Shown here: positions 6,972-13,960 of the stretch, piece by piece | Layout: the number at the start of each line of letters is the position of its first letter | How positions within the stretch are numbered: the stretch's first letter is position 1 | Virus record (IMG/VR): IMGVR_UViG_3300033986_000111 | Location: 1 to 46,212 of that record | Reading direction: 5' to 3' (one strand) | Length of the DNA: 46,212 nt | Origin: a virus | Translations under genes and position numbers: made by a program | Notes under the pieces: generated by a model | The model's input: the letters and a program-made list of their open reading frames with translations, nothing else | Told to the model about the DNA's origin: nothing | The model's database searches: none

Positions 6972-7965
6972 GCATCCAAAAACGAGAAAACTTGCCCGGA
7001 TTTTGGGGGTTTCTATCCCAACGGTAATTGGCCACCTCCACCTCCTTTGGTGGTGGGCCATGGACTATGCTCAGGAAGGAACACTGGAACGGTATGACGA
7101 TAGCGACATCGCCGATGCGGCCATGTGGGAAGGTGACCCTGCACAGTTTTTGGATGCTCTTTATACAGCGGGTTTTATTGATCAGGATGAACACGGAGTG
7201 TTTTCTATTCATGATTGGCACGATTACGCAGGACGATTACTGGAAAAACGGCGTGCCGATGCGGAAAGAAAAAGGTCAACGCGGCACCGTCCAATGGATG
7301 TCCAACGGACGTCCATTGGATGTCCAACGGACGGCGCAGGTAACCTAACCGTACCTAACCAAACCGAACATAACCAGACCGTAAAAATAGATACACATGC
7401 GCCTGGCGGCGCGTCCGCGCAACCTCAAAATCCATCTGACCAACCTGCTGACCAATCTGGCGAGCAGCGAAAGCGGGCCAAGACCCAGAAGCAGGAAGAG
7501 TTGTTTGCGAGGTTTTGGGCGGCCTACCCTAAGAAGCGTTCAAAGGGTCAGGCCGAGAAAGCGTGGGCTAAACTCCAACCGGACGAGCAGCTCGTGGAGA
7601 CAATGTTAGCAGCCATCGAGCGGGCCAAGAAATCCGAGGAGTGGCGCAAAGAGAACGGGCGCTATATCCCATACCCTGCTACCTGGCTAAATGCCAAGGG
7701 GTGGGAGGATGAATACACCATCGCAGCGGAGGTGAATTCAAATGCACAGCATCGGGGATGTACTCCAAAACCTTCGGCCTTTGGAAACGCAGTCCAGGCC
7801 AAGAACCGCTTTGCGGGCCTTGCAAGGGACGGAGGAACAGGGCGTGTCATTGGACGCCAGGATAGCCCAAATACAGGCGGAAATAGCCAGGCGTCAGGAA
7901 ATCCTAGAGAAAGCGCCGGTGATAACGAAAGTCATAAAGTCGCCGCAGGAGTGTCCATGGCGTGA
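6937..7965 (+). CDS. replisome organizer / replication initiator
   Basis: GTG 6937 follows AAGGGAGGTGGG. The 342-residue product has an N-terminal winged-helix-like domain (about 1-115), beginning AWIESHQELARHPKTRKLAR and including LLWWWAMDYAQEG and DIADAAMWEGDP, as in phage replisome organizer proteins. A low-complexity linker (about 120-190) covers a repeat-rich DNA stretch. A DnaD-like C-terminal region (about 190-265) contains FARFWAAYPKKRSKGQAEKAW and YIPYPATWLNAKGWED. It is followed by a helicase loader, the standard pairing for origin binding and helicase delivery. The last 224 bases overlap that gene in another frame. Confidence 0.85.
   Translation: MAWIESHQELARHPKTRKLARILGVSIPTVIGHLHLLWWWAMDYAQEGTLERYDDSDIADAAMWEGDPAQFLDALYTAGFIDQDEHGVFSIHDWHDYAGRLLEKRRADAERKRSTRHRPMDVQRTSIGCPTDGAGNLTVPNQTEHNQTVKIDTHAPGGASAQPQNPSDQPADQSGEQRKRAKTQKQEELFARFWAAYPKKRSKGQAEKAWAKLQPDEQLVETMLAAIERAKKSEEWRKENGRYIPYPATWLNAKGWEDEYTIAAEVNSNAQHRGCTPKPSAFGNAVQAKNRFAGLARDGGTGRVIGRQDSPNTGGNSQASGNPRESAGDNESHKVAAGVSMA
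7291..7380 (+). repeat. direct/inverted repeats, candidate replication origin
   Basis: Inside the linker part of the replication initiator gene, TGGATGTCCAACGGACG occurs twice (7295-7311 and 7317-7333). The first copy is also bracketed by CCAATGGA (7291-7298) and its reverse complement TCCATTGG (7312-7319). Immediately after comes a run of AACC-type boxes (TAACCTAACC, TACCTAACC, AAACC, TAACC, AGACC; 7341-7380). Iterons inside the initiator gene are the known arrangement in lambda O and in several Gram-positive phage replisome organizers. Calling this the origin is inference. Confidence 0.45.
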
Positions 7966-8689
7966 AAATAGTTGGCGTAGGTGCGAGGAATGCCAGATGG
8001 GCAAGCGCGAGGAAAGCCAGCTGGAGCCTGAGCCACTCCGGACGATATATGACGTCAGCTCCTGCTATTCGGAGGTGCGATATCGGGAGCTTATCGAGAA
8101 AAGCGGTCTTATGGGTATTGAGTTAAACCACCTTTTCGAGAACGCAATCATCGACGAACATAACCGTGAACTTTACACCTACCTGATGGTATGGGAACCA
8201 TCCGTCGGGGGCGGGATTTATATAGCGGCAAAGAAGGACCCAGACAATCCACAGGGCAACGGAACTGGAAAGTCTTATGCCCTCCATGCGCTGACTCACC
8301 GGTTATGCCGGATGGGTATACCTTGCCTGTATGGGCGCACGGTGGATTTCTTGATGCAGCTCCGGGCGGCCTACGACGAAGGCAGCCAGGAAAGCGAGAG
8401 TAGAGTTTTGATGCGGTACACCCAGGTGCCTGTCCTGTTGTGGGACGACCTGGGCAAGGAAAGTTTCAGGACAGACTGGGGACCGGAAAAGTTTTACTAC
8501 GTGATTGATTACCGGGTAAGGGCCAATAAGCCTATTATCATTTCGACCAACTTTGACCTAGCAGAAATCGAGGTTAGGTTTGGGCGCGATAACTTCGGTC
8601 CAGCAATAGCCAGCCGTCTGGCAGGGTTTTGCGAAACATGGACACTGGGCGGGCCTGATAGGCGGCTCGGGAGGAGGTGTGTCAGGTGA
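7742..8689 (+). CDS. DnaC-type helicase loader ATPase
   Basis: ATG 7742 is preceded by GCGGAGGTGAATTCAA, so the gene probably starts well inside the previous one. The 315-residue product has a coiled, charged N-terminus, a Cys pair region ECPWRENSWRRCEECQ (about 69-84) and an AAA+ core. The core shows Walker A GNGTGKS (about 171-178), Walker B LLWDDLGKE (about 232-240) and a sensor-like IISTNFDLAEIEVRFG near 277. This matches DnaC/DnaI/IstB-like loaders that place the replicative helicase at the origin. The N-terminal Cys cluster recalls the zinc-binding domain of DnaI, which contacts the helicase. No replicative helicase gene is seen, so the host DnaB/DnaC-type helicase is presumably used. 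Confidence 0.85.
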   Translation: MHSIGDVLQNLRPLETQSRPRTALRALQGTEEQGVSLDARIAQIQAEIARRQEILEKAPVITKVIKSPQECPWRENSWRRCEECQMGKREESQLEPEPLRTIYDVSSCYSEVRYRELIEKSGLMGIELNHLFENAIIDEHNRELYTYLMVWEPSVGGGIYIAAKKDPDNPQGNGTGKSYALHALTHRLCRMGIPCLYGRTVDFLMQLRAAYDEGSQESESRVLMRYTQVPVLLWDDLGKESFRTDWGPEKFYYVIDYRVRANKPIIISTNFDLAEIEVRFGRDNFGPAIASRLAGFCETWTLGGPDRRLGRRCVR

Positions 8690-9006
8690 TAGCATTGCAG
8701 AACGGGTTTGAGGGGCAGCTGTGGCAGATTATCATTGATGCCTATGGGTATGACGAGGACACTCATTTGTTTCTACGGGAAATACGGCAAGATGGAGTAA
8801 TCGCCTGGCTTGCCAAGCGCATTGAGCACATAGAGAGCGACCTGGTTTTCTTGCGGCATTGCAAAGGCTTACCCATCTGGGACGAGACCATCAGAGACGC
8901 CACCATAGTGCGCCGTATGCTGGAGGTCATCACTACCGGCCAAGACAGAGGTCTTTACTTGGGCCCTGGCGACGACCGCCTACGGGCGGGTGCAGCAGAT
9001 GCTTAG
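8686..9006 (+). CDS. hypothetical protein, 106 aa
   Basis: GTG 8686 overlaps the loader stop (GTGA) and has GAGGAGGTG about 7 bases upstream; an earlier in-frame GTG at 8677 lies inside that ribosome site. The product is a mostly helical soluble protein, acidic at its start (NGFEGQLWQIIIDAYGYDED), with IAWLAKRIEHIESDLVFLRH in the middle. No catalytic motif is recognised. It sits between the helicase loader and a small Cys-containing gene in the replication operon. Confidence 0.6.
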   Translation: MIALQNGFEGQLWQIIIDAYGYDEDTHLFLREIRQDGVIAWLAKRIEHIESDLVFLRHCKGLPIWDETIRDATIVRRMLEVITTGQDRGLYLGPGDDRLRAGAADA

Positions 9007-9187
9007 GTTTCCTTGTGGGTTTAAGATAACCGGACGGCTTGGCATAAGCGAAAAACCGCCAGGCATTGCCCAGAGAGGTAACCCAAAGGGCGATGAGTGC
9101 AACCGGTGCCCAATGGGTATGCACTTGAGGGATGATTGGACGATTTGCAATGCAGAGATTTTGCCGGAGGGAGGGGATGAAGAATGA
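8999..9187 (+). CDS. small Cys-containing hypothetical protein, 62 aa
   Basis: Starts at ATG 8999, overlapping the end of the previous gene; GTG 8990 would add three residues. Four Cys are visible (FPCGF near the start, then CNRCPMG and TIC), spaced as in a possible iron-sulfur or zinc site. The Gly/Lys/Pro-rich middle suggests a compact or flexible domain. The stop overlaps the following ATG (ATGA). Family not recognised. Confidence 0.5.
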   Translation: MLRFPCGFKITGRLGISEKPPGIAQRGNPKGDECNRCPMGMHLRDDWTICNAEILPEGGDEE

Positions 9188-9606
9188 CCACGGTTTATTT
9201 GGCTGGCGCTATTGATGGTCAGCCAGCTGATCAAGTGACTTGCTGGCGACGGAAAGCAGCCCTGGTCCTTAAAGAGAACGGATTTTCGGTGATTGACCCA
9301 ACAGAAGGCAAAGACCTGACTGCCTTCTACGACCCGCGTGACATCGTTGAGACTGATCTGGCAAATGTGGACCGGGCTGACATCATCCTATTGGAGATGA
9401 ATACCAAAGGCCACGCTTACATAGGGACAGCCATTGAAATGAGGCGGGCCTGGGAGCAAGGAAAGCCTGTTATATGCTGGGGGACGGCCAACCGGGAGAG
9501 CTATTTTCTGCGGTATCATGCCACGGCAATGCTGGATACCCTTGATGAAGCCATTGGGGTGATTGTGAATGGCAACTATCCGCGAGATACTGGAAGCCAG
9601 GAATGA
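9184..9606 (+). CDS. nucleoside 2-deoxyribosyltransferase-like protein
   Basis: A 140-residue protein with the Rossmann-like layout of this family. The N-terminal strand is TVYLAGAI, with a following DPTEGKD, then the core DLANVDRADIILLEM (about 59-73) and GTAIEMRRAWEQGKPVI (about 82-98). The Glu in GTAIEM occupies the position of the catalytic nucleophile of the family. These enzymes move or hydrolyse the base of deoxynucleosides or nucleotides. In phages they are thought to salvage or alter nucleotide pools during replication. The start overlaps the previous stop (ATGA). The exact substrate cannot be read from the sequence. Confidence 0.8.
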   Translation: MTTVYLAGAIDGQPADQVTCWRRKAALVLKENGFSVIDPTEGKDLTAFYDPRDIVETDLANVDRADIILLEMNTKGHAYIGTAIEMRRAWEQGKPVICWGTANRESYFLRYHATAMLDTLDEAIGVIVNGNYPRDTGSQE

Positions 9607-9985
9607 GATAGCTCTTGAAGGGCCATCGAACCTTGAGCAACTGGAAAAAATCATAACCCGAAAACGGAGCGAGAAGAAAGACAGGCCACCAAAGCAAAAG
9701 AGGACCAGACAGGATGTTCGTAAGGATTATATGAGCCGAACCGAGCGGGAGGAATTCATGATATTGGCGGCTATGGCCGGCAAACTTGAGGAGGTCATTG
9801 ATAACTGGGAGAAACACAACCGGCCACGTGAGAGGATTAAATGGGCCAGGACCTCTTTGACTTTCCTTTACAAGGCCATGGATGACTGTGTGATAGGAAT
9901 TCCGCTTGAGACCATCGCCCAGATTGTGCGCGAGGTGGGCCTGTGCACTATTGGGGTTATCGAGTATGAACCCAGGAGGCGGTGA
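9569..9985 (+). CDS. hypothetical phage protein, 138 aa
   Basis: ATG 9569 overlaps the previous gene by 38 bases and follows GGGGTGATTGTGA. The N-terminal half is helical and charged. A strongly basic stretch (ITRKRSEKKDRPPKQKRTRQ, about 29-48) could bind nucleic acid. The C-terminal half is a compact helical domain including WARTSLTFLYKAMDDC and ETIAQIVREVGLCTIGVIEY. No family recognised. It lies in the middle of the replication/recombination operon, and the next gene follows by near-overlap. Confidence 0.6.
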   Translation: MATIREILEARNEIALEGPSNLEQLEKIITRKRSEKKDRPPKQKRTRQDVRKDYMSRTEREEFMILAAMAGKLEEVIDNWEKHNRPRERIKWARTSLTFLYKAMDDCVIGIPLETIAQIVREVGLCTIGVIEYEPRRR

Positions 9986-9987
9986 TA

Positions 9988-10260
9988 ATGGCAGCACAAC
10001 ACAAGCGACCTGGAAGCAAGGCCAAAGAGGAACGTAAACGGCGAGCAGCAGAACGGGAAGCCAGAAAGAACTTAAAAATCATAGTGGGCTATCCCAAGAG
10101 AGGCCAGGCAAGAGACGATTTCAACATTGGCCGCCTGGTGGTATGGGCGGAGGTGGTGAATGTTGACCAGGAGAAGAAAGAAAAGAGAGCCATCCCCGCT
10201 GCCGCCAATGCCTACGTCGGCAGAAAAGGACGCGCGAGAGCAGCGCAAGGCTTTAAGTGA
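9988..10260 (+). CDS. basic hypothetical protein, 90 aa
   Basis: ATG 9988 has AGGAGG 8 bases upstream; GTG 9982, which overlaps the previous stop, is the other option. The first 35 residues are very basic and helical (KAKEERKRRAAEREARKN), then comes a short beta-like segment (LKIIVGYPKRG, FNIGRLVVWAEVV). The last third overlaps the next gene and looks less conserved. Function unknown. Confidence 0.45.
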   Translation: MAAQHKRPGSKAKEERKRRAAEREARKNLKIIVGYPKRGQARDDFNIGRLVVWAEVVNVDQEKKEKRAIPAAANAYVGRKGRARAAQGFK

Positions 10261-10396
10261 TATGGAGTGGCAATTCAAGCCGCCAATTTTAAGCGTGGAT
10301 ATCAAAACAGGAAAGGTCACCTGGTACCGCCCACTGTTCAAGGAGACAAGGCAGTGCCTTGATGTACAGAAAGGAGGAGCCGTAGATGGCAACTGA
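10160..10396 (+). CDS. small hypothetical protein, 78 aa
   Basis: ATG 10160 follows GCGGAGGTGGTGA, a good ribosome site inside the upstream gene, giving a 101-base overlap. The N-terminus is basic and Pro-rich. The C-terminal 45 residues (DMEWQFKPPILSVDIKTGKV onward) look like a small beta domain and are probably the functional part. The stop lies just inside the next gene. Family not recognised. Confidence 0.5.
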   Translation: MLTRRRKKREPSPLPPMPTSAEKDAREQRKALSDMEWQFKPPILSVDIKTGKVTWYRPLFKETRQCLDVQKGGAVDGN

Positions 10397-10874
10397 ATAC
10401 TTCGACGCCCCGGAGGTTGAGGAAATAGCCAGAAAGCTGATTAACACAATCCACAGCCATCTGGCAGAGGCTAAGATTAAATACCTGTTCAGGACCGGCG
10501 AATGGTCAACCCAGAAACGGGAAACATGGGGCAAGGCCCAAAGGATAACCGGCCAACAGGCATTTTTAACCAGGCTGGATTTCGTGATAACGATTCACCG
10601 GGATGTTTGGAACCAACTGACTAACGAGGAGCGCATTGCTCTATTGGACCATGAACTCTCCCACTGCTGCCGCGGTGATGATGATTCTAACGGGAACCCA
10701 ACCTGGTATATCCAGGGCCACGATGTTGAGGACTTTATCGGGGTAATTCGGCGGCATGGTTTATGGAGGCCTGCGCTCAAGAAACTGCATAAGGCCGTGC
10801 AGGAGCATGAGCAACTGACGTTATTCGAGCGGGCAGATTTCTTGCCAACGGGCACGGAAGGATTTATGCAGTGA
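10386..10874 (+). CDS. putative phage metallopeptidase
   Basis: Start ATG 10386 with AAGGAGGAGCC upstream. The 162-residue protein contains the zincin motif HELSH (about residues 89-93) preceded by RIALLD and followed by an Asp-rich segment and GHDVEDFIGVIRRHG, where a downstream acidic residue could complete the site. This matches the putative phage metallopeptidase family common in Firmicute and proteobacterial phages. Its target is unknown; host-factor cleavage or anti-defence has been suggested for other phage proteases. The stop overlaps the RusA start. Confidence 0.75.
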   Translation: MATEYFDAPEVEEIARKLINTIHSHLAEAKIKYLFRTGEWSTQKRETWGKAQRITGQQAFLTRLDFVITIHRDVWNQLTNEERIALLDHELSHCCRGDDDSNGNPTWYIQGHDVEDFIGVIRRHGLWRPALKKLHKAVQEHEQLTLFERADFLPTGTEGFMQ

Positions 10875-11272
10875 TGAGTATGAAATGGGACGCACGGGTG
10901 GAGTCCACTTCTCCGCCTTCCATCTGGATCTGCATACCGACATTGCCGCCGAGTTTGAATGAGTGGTCGCGGAAGCACTGGAGGGTCCGACACCGGGCAG
11001 TTGAAGAGATGACAAATAATCTGCGGTTGTTGGCTTTAGCGGTCAACATGCCAAAAATTGAGCGGGCCGAGGTCCGCTTGGTCTATTACTTTAGGGACCG
11101 TAGGCGTCGGGACCCAGATAATTATGCAGGAAAGTTTATTTTAGATGGCCTACGGAAGGCTGGAATTATTTCGGACGATAATGCCGGGGTCCTTCGCCTA
11201 CCACAACCAGAATTCATGGTGGATAGGCAGGCACCAAGGACAGAGGTTTGGATTACTGAGTGGAAGGAGTGA
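10874..11272 (+). CDS. rusA: RusA-type Holliday junction resolvase
   Basis: ATG 10874 overlaps the previous stop, with an in-frame GTG three bases earlier. The 132-residue product has the RusA signature: a basic RDRRRRDPDNYAGKFILDGL (about 73-92) with the DPDN acidic residues, then KAGIISDDNAG (about 94-104) with the second acidic pair. An N-terminal PPSLNEWSRKHW segment is also typical. RusA dimers cut four-way junctions symmetrically, so this enzyme would resolve recombination and replication intermediates, complementing the SbcCD pair. The length is close to the E. coli enzyme. Confidence 0.9.
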   Translation: MSMKWDARVESTSPPSIWICIPTLPPSLNEWSRKHWRVRHRAVEEMTNNLRLLALAVNMPKIERAEVRLVYYFRDRRRRDPDNYAGKFILDGLRKAGIISDDNAGVLRLPQPEFMVDRQAPRTEVWITEWKE

Positions 11273-11276
11273 AGCC

Positions 11277-11459
11277 ATGCGGGTAAGTGAACAAATTGTC
11301 GCAGAGGCCAAGTCCAGGCCAGAGAGAATGGACGGCGTCACCCATGGTAAGGTCACATTCGTGATACAGGACGGGAAACTGGTCCGGGTTGAGGTCCAGG
11401 ATGGATGGGTGACAACCAGAAAGGAAAAAAGCAACAACAGCCAAATAACGCATGGCTGA
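11277..11459 (+). CDS. small DUF2292-like protein, 60 aa
   Basis: ATG 11277 with TGGAAGGAGTGAAGCC upstream. The short beta-rich product, with GKVTFVIQDGKLVRVEVQDG in its middle, resembles the DUF2292 family of about 60-residue Firmicute/phage proteins of unknown function. The C-terminus is polar and Asn-rich. It is the last gene before a strong terminator, so it closes the early operon. Confidence 0.6.
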   Translation: MRVSEQIVAEAKSRPERMDGVTHGKVTFVIQDGKLVRVEVQDGWVTTRKEKSNNSQITHG

Positions 11460-11472
11460 CCCGTATATCGGG

Positions 11473-11517
11473 AGGCCGATGCTGCTGGTAGTGTGCCAGT
11501 GGTGTCGGCCTTTTTTA
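11473..11517 (+). terminator. Rho-independent terminator closing the early operon
   Basis: AGGCCGA (11473-11479) pairs with TCGGCCT (11505-11511), and an inner CTGG/CCAG extension is possible. The stem is followed by a run of Ts. It lies 13 bases after the early gene stop and before the late regulator gene, marking a transcription boundary or an antitermination point. Confidence 0.75.
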
Positions 11518-11540
11518 GTTGATTTCGAGGGGGTGAAAAC

Positions 11541-12104
11541 GTGCACGAGGGCTTACGTGACCTGCTGGATGAATATTGCGAGTCACTGGCCAGGGTGCGA
11601 AAGCTTATTCGACGGGCTAAAGCAAATGGCTGGGAAGCAGACTTAAAAACACTTTATGGGATGGAGAAAGACCTGGAGTGGACTATCGAATACATGGTGA
11701 CCGGGTATCCACCGCTGCAAAGCACCGGACCTTATCGGCGTGCTGTCCCTGTTGACCCCCAGAAAGTGTTGGTCTGGTTTTCATCACCACCCCCATCCCC
11801 GTTGCTACCTGTTGAGCAGGTGCGACGGAAAATCCTCGCTGCACTAGACATATTAAGCCCCCAGGAAAAGGAGGCATATCTGATGGTAGTTGGCGAGGGC
11901 CTTTCATATAAAGAGGCTGCGGAAATCATGGGCGTGAAGCGTGCGACGGTTCAAAGCTATGTAGAACGGGCAAAAGTCAAAATATCTAAACGCTGTGCCA
12001 TACAGCAGAAACATAAAGGTGAGAGGGAAATTGCTGCTGCCTCTACAACCCGAGAGGAGGTGTTCAGGGATGGAAATCAAGAGGATACCGGTAGAGCAAA
12101 TTAA
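11541..12104 (+). CDS. sigma-region-4-like late transcription regulator
   Basis: GTG 11541 with GAGGGGGTGAAAAC upstream. The 187-residue product has a helical N-terminus (LRDLLDEYCESLARVRKLIR). A clear sigma-70 region-4-like helix-turn-helix follows (about 113-150): LSPQEKEAYLMVV, then GLSYKEAAEIMGVKRATVQSYV and KAKVKISKR. Proteins of this shape (ArpU/Xpf-like) commonly sit just upstream of the packaging genes in Firmicute phages and switch on late transcription. This location, between the early terminator and terminase, fits that role. The last 35 bases overlap the methyltransferase gene and the tail there looks unselected. Confidence 0.8.
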   Translation: MHEGLRDLLDEYCESLARVRKLIRRAKANGWEADLKTLYGMEKDLEWTIEYMVTGYPPLQSTGPYRRAVPVDPQKVLVWFSSPPPSPLLPVEQVRRKILAALDILSPQEKEAYLMVVGEGLSYKEAAEIMGVKRATVQSYVERAKVKISKRCAIQQKHKGEREIAAASTTREEVFRDGNQEDTGRAN

Positions 12105-13419
12105 CCCAGCTCCCTATAACCCTAGAAAAGACCTGAAACCGGGAGAGCCGGAATATGAGAAACTGCGCCGGTCCATCCAGGAGTTCGGTTTTGTAGAACC
12201 ACTTGTCTGGAATAAGCGCACAGGGAACCTTGTTGGAGGCCACCAACGCCTTAAAGTTTTAATAGAACAAGGCGTGCGAGAAGTTGAAGTGTCCGTCGTA
12301 GATTTGGACGACCAACGTGAACGCGCCCTCAATATTGCCCTGAACAAAATCTCGGGCGATTGGGATAACGAGAAATTGAAGGACCTTCTGGAGGAATTAG
12401 ATACTGGGGATTTTGATATCGAGCTTACCGGTTTTACCGAGGCTGAAATTGAGGACCTGATGATCCAGTTTCACGTTGAGAAGAAAGCCGACCCAGATGA
12501 ATTTGACGCTGACGCAGCGGCCGAGGCAATAGCGGAACCGGTAACTAAAAAAGGTGTGATATATGCCCTGGGCCGGCATCGGTTAATGTGCGGTGACGCC
12601 ACCTCCTTCGAGGACGTTAAAAAACTCATGGGGGGGGGCGTTGCGGATATGGTATTCACTAACCCTCCCTATAACGTGGCTTATAAAGACAGCAAAGGCA
12701 AAAGCATCAAGAATGACAGCTTATCTCCGGAGCAATTCAGGGAGCTGCTGGAGCGAGCCTTTGCCAATTATGCACTCGTTACCAGCGACCGGGCCGCCTT
12801 CTACGTCTGCTATGCATCCAGGGAGCATATTGCCTTTGAGCAGGCCATGAACAAGGCGGGTTTGGAGGTCAGAGCGCAGATTATTTGGGTTAAAACAGTA
12901 GCATCATTTGGGTTCGCAAATTACAAGTGGCGCCATGAGCCAATTTTATACGCGGGCAAGGCTGGGAAGCCTATCAACTTTTACGGCAACCGCCGCCAGA
13001 CCACGGTTTGGAATGAGAACGACCCGTCATTCCAGGTTGAAAAGATCAAAGACGGCATAGTACTCAAGTTCTTTGATGGGGAGAAAACCTATTTTGCCGA
13101 GGTGCCGGCGGTCACTAACATTGAGATAGACGACCCAGCTCTAACCACGATTTGGGATTTCAGTCGGGAAGTCAAATATGTTCACCCGACGCAGAAACCA
13201 GTTGCACTGGTTGAAAGGGCAATAAAGAACTCCTCTAAATACGGCCAGGTGGTCGTTGACTTCTTTGGTGGTTCGGGCACCACCCTGATTGCAGCAGAAA
13301 AAACAGGCCGGACCTGCTACATGATGGAGCTGGACGAGAAATATTGTGACGTCATCGTCCAGCGCTGGGAGGAGTTGACTGGCGAGAAGGCGGTGCTGGT
13401 CCATGACCCGGCCGCATGA
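12070..13419 (+). CDS. ParB-like domain fused to beta-class DNA methyltransferase
   Basis: ATG 12070 with AGAGGAGGTGTTCAGGG upstream; the frame is open from 11995 but the ribosome site decides. Residues 1-95 form a ParB/Srx-like domain (IPVEQINPAPYNPRKD, LVGGHQRLKVL). Residues about 165-440 form the methyltransferase: NPPYN (198-202) is motif IV, and FFGGSGTT (about 398-405) is motif I. The catalytic motif precedes the AdoMet site, which is the beta-class order. NPPY suggests N6-adenine methylation. Such fusions are common in phages and may protect DNA against restriction. A run of nine G (12630-12638) lies in the coding sequence. Confidence 0.9.
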   Translation: MEIKRIPVEQINPAPYNPRKDLKPGEPEYEKLRRSIQEFGFVEPLVWNKRTGNLVGGHQRLKVLIEQGVREVEVSVVDLDDQRERALNIALNKISGDWDNEKLKDLLEELDTGDFDIELTGFTEAEIEDLMIQFHVEKKADPDEFDADAAAEAIAEPVTKKGVIYALGRHRLMCGDATSFEDVKKLMGGGVADMVFTNPPYNVAYKDSKGKSIKNDSLSPEQFRELLERAFANYALVTSDRAAFYVCYASREHIAFEQAMNKAGLEVRAQIIWVKTVASFGFANYKWRHEPILYAGKAGKPINFYGNRRQTTVWNENDPSFQVEKIKDGIVLKFFDGEKTYFAEVPAVTNIEIDDPALTTIWDFSREVKYVHPTQKPVALVERAIKNSSKYGQVVVDFFGGSGTTLIAAEKTGRTCYMMELDEKYCDVIVQRWEELTGEKAVLVHDPAA

Positions 13420-13960
13420 TGTTCACCAGGAGCCGTGGGAACGCCAAAAAGGAGAAAGCCGTCAGGCTTTCCAGGCTTTTGCCATATACCGGGACATGGG
13501 GGCCGCCCGAAGTCTACAAAAAGTCGCCCAACAGTTGTCCAAATCCCTGGCATTGATGAAGCGCTGGAGTGAGAAATGGTCATGGGTAGCTCGGGCGGCG
13601 GCCTGGGACGCCGAACTTGACCGCAGGGCCCGGGAAGCACAGGAAAAAGCCAGGGCCGAGATGGCAGAACGCCACATCAAAGAGGCTATGTTATTTCAGC
13701 AGAAAGTTGTGGAACGGCTCAAGACATTGGAACCAGACGAGCTTTCCCCTTCCGACCTTGCCAAGTGGTTTGACATTGCCGTCAAGGTGGAGCGCCTGGC
13801 CCGGGGCGAACCGACCGAGAACGTGAAGCAGGAGGTGCAAGGGCAGGTGACACAGCGACATGAGTACGATCTTGCCCAGCGCATCCTCGAGGACCCTGAA
13901 GCCAGAGAGATCGCTAGAAGGCTTTACCGAAAAGGAGTTAATCGCGATATGGGAAGCTGA
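13403..13960 (+). CDS. terS: terminase small subunit
   Basis: ATG 13403 overlaps the methyltransferase end by 17 bases. The 185-residue product opens with an HTH-like segment (ESRQAFQAFAIYRDMG, SLQKVAQQLSKSLALMKRWS, about 18-55), the DNA-recognition domain of small terminases. A long charged helix (about 68-100) and an oligomerisation region follow. It lies immediately upstream of the large subunit and overlaps it by about 100 bases. It would recognise the pac/cos site and load the packaging motor. The pac site itself was not located. Confidence 0.82.
   Translation: MTRPHDVHQEPWERQKGESRQAFQAFAIYRDMGAARSLQKVAQQLSKSLALMKRWSEKWSWVARAAAWDAELDRRAREAQEKARAEMAERHIKEAMLFQQKVVERLKTLEPDELSPSDLAKWFDIAVKVERLARGEPTENVKQEVQGQVTQRHEYDLAQRILEDPEAREIARRLYRKGVNRDMGS

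Noticed and set aside
11452-11646. 64-residue frame with several Cys spanning the terminator
   Set aside because: It runs through a strong terminator hairpin, lacks a ribosome site and overlaps the better-supported late regulator gene.
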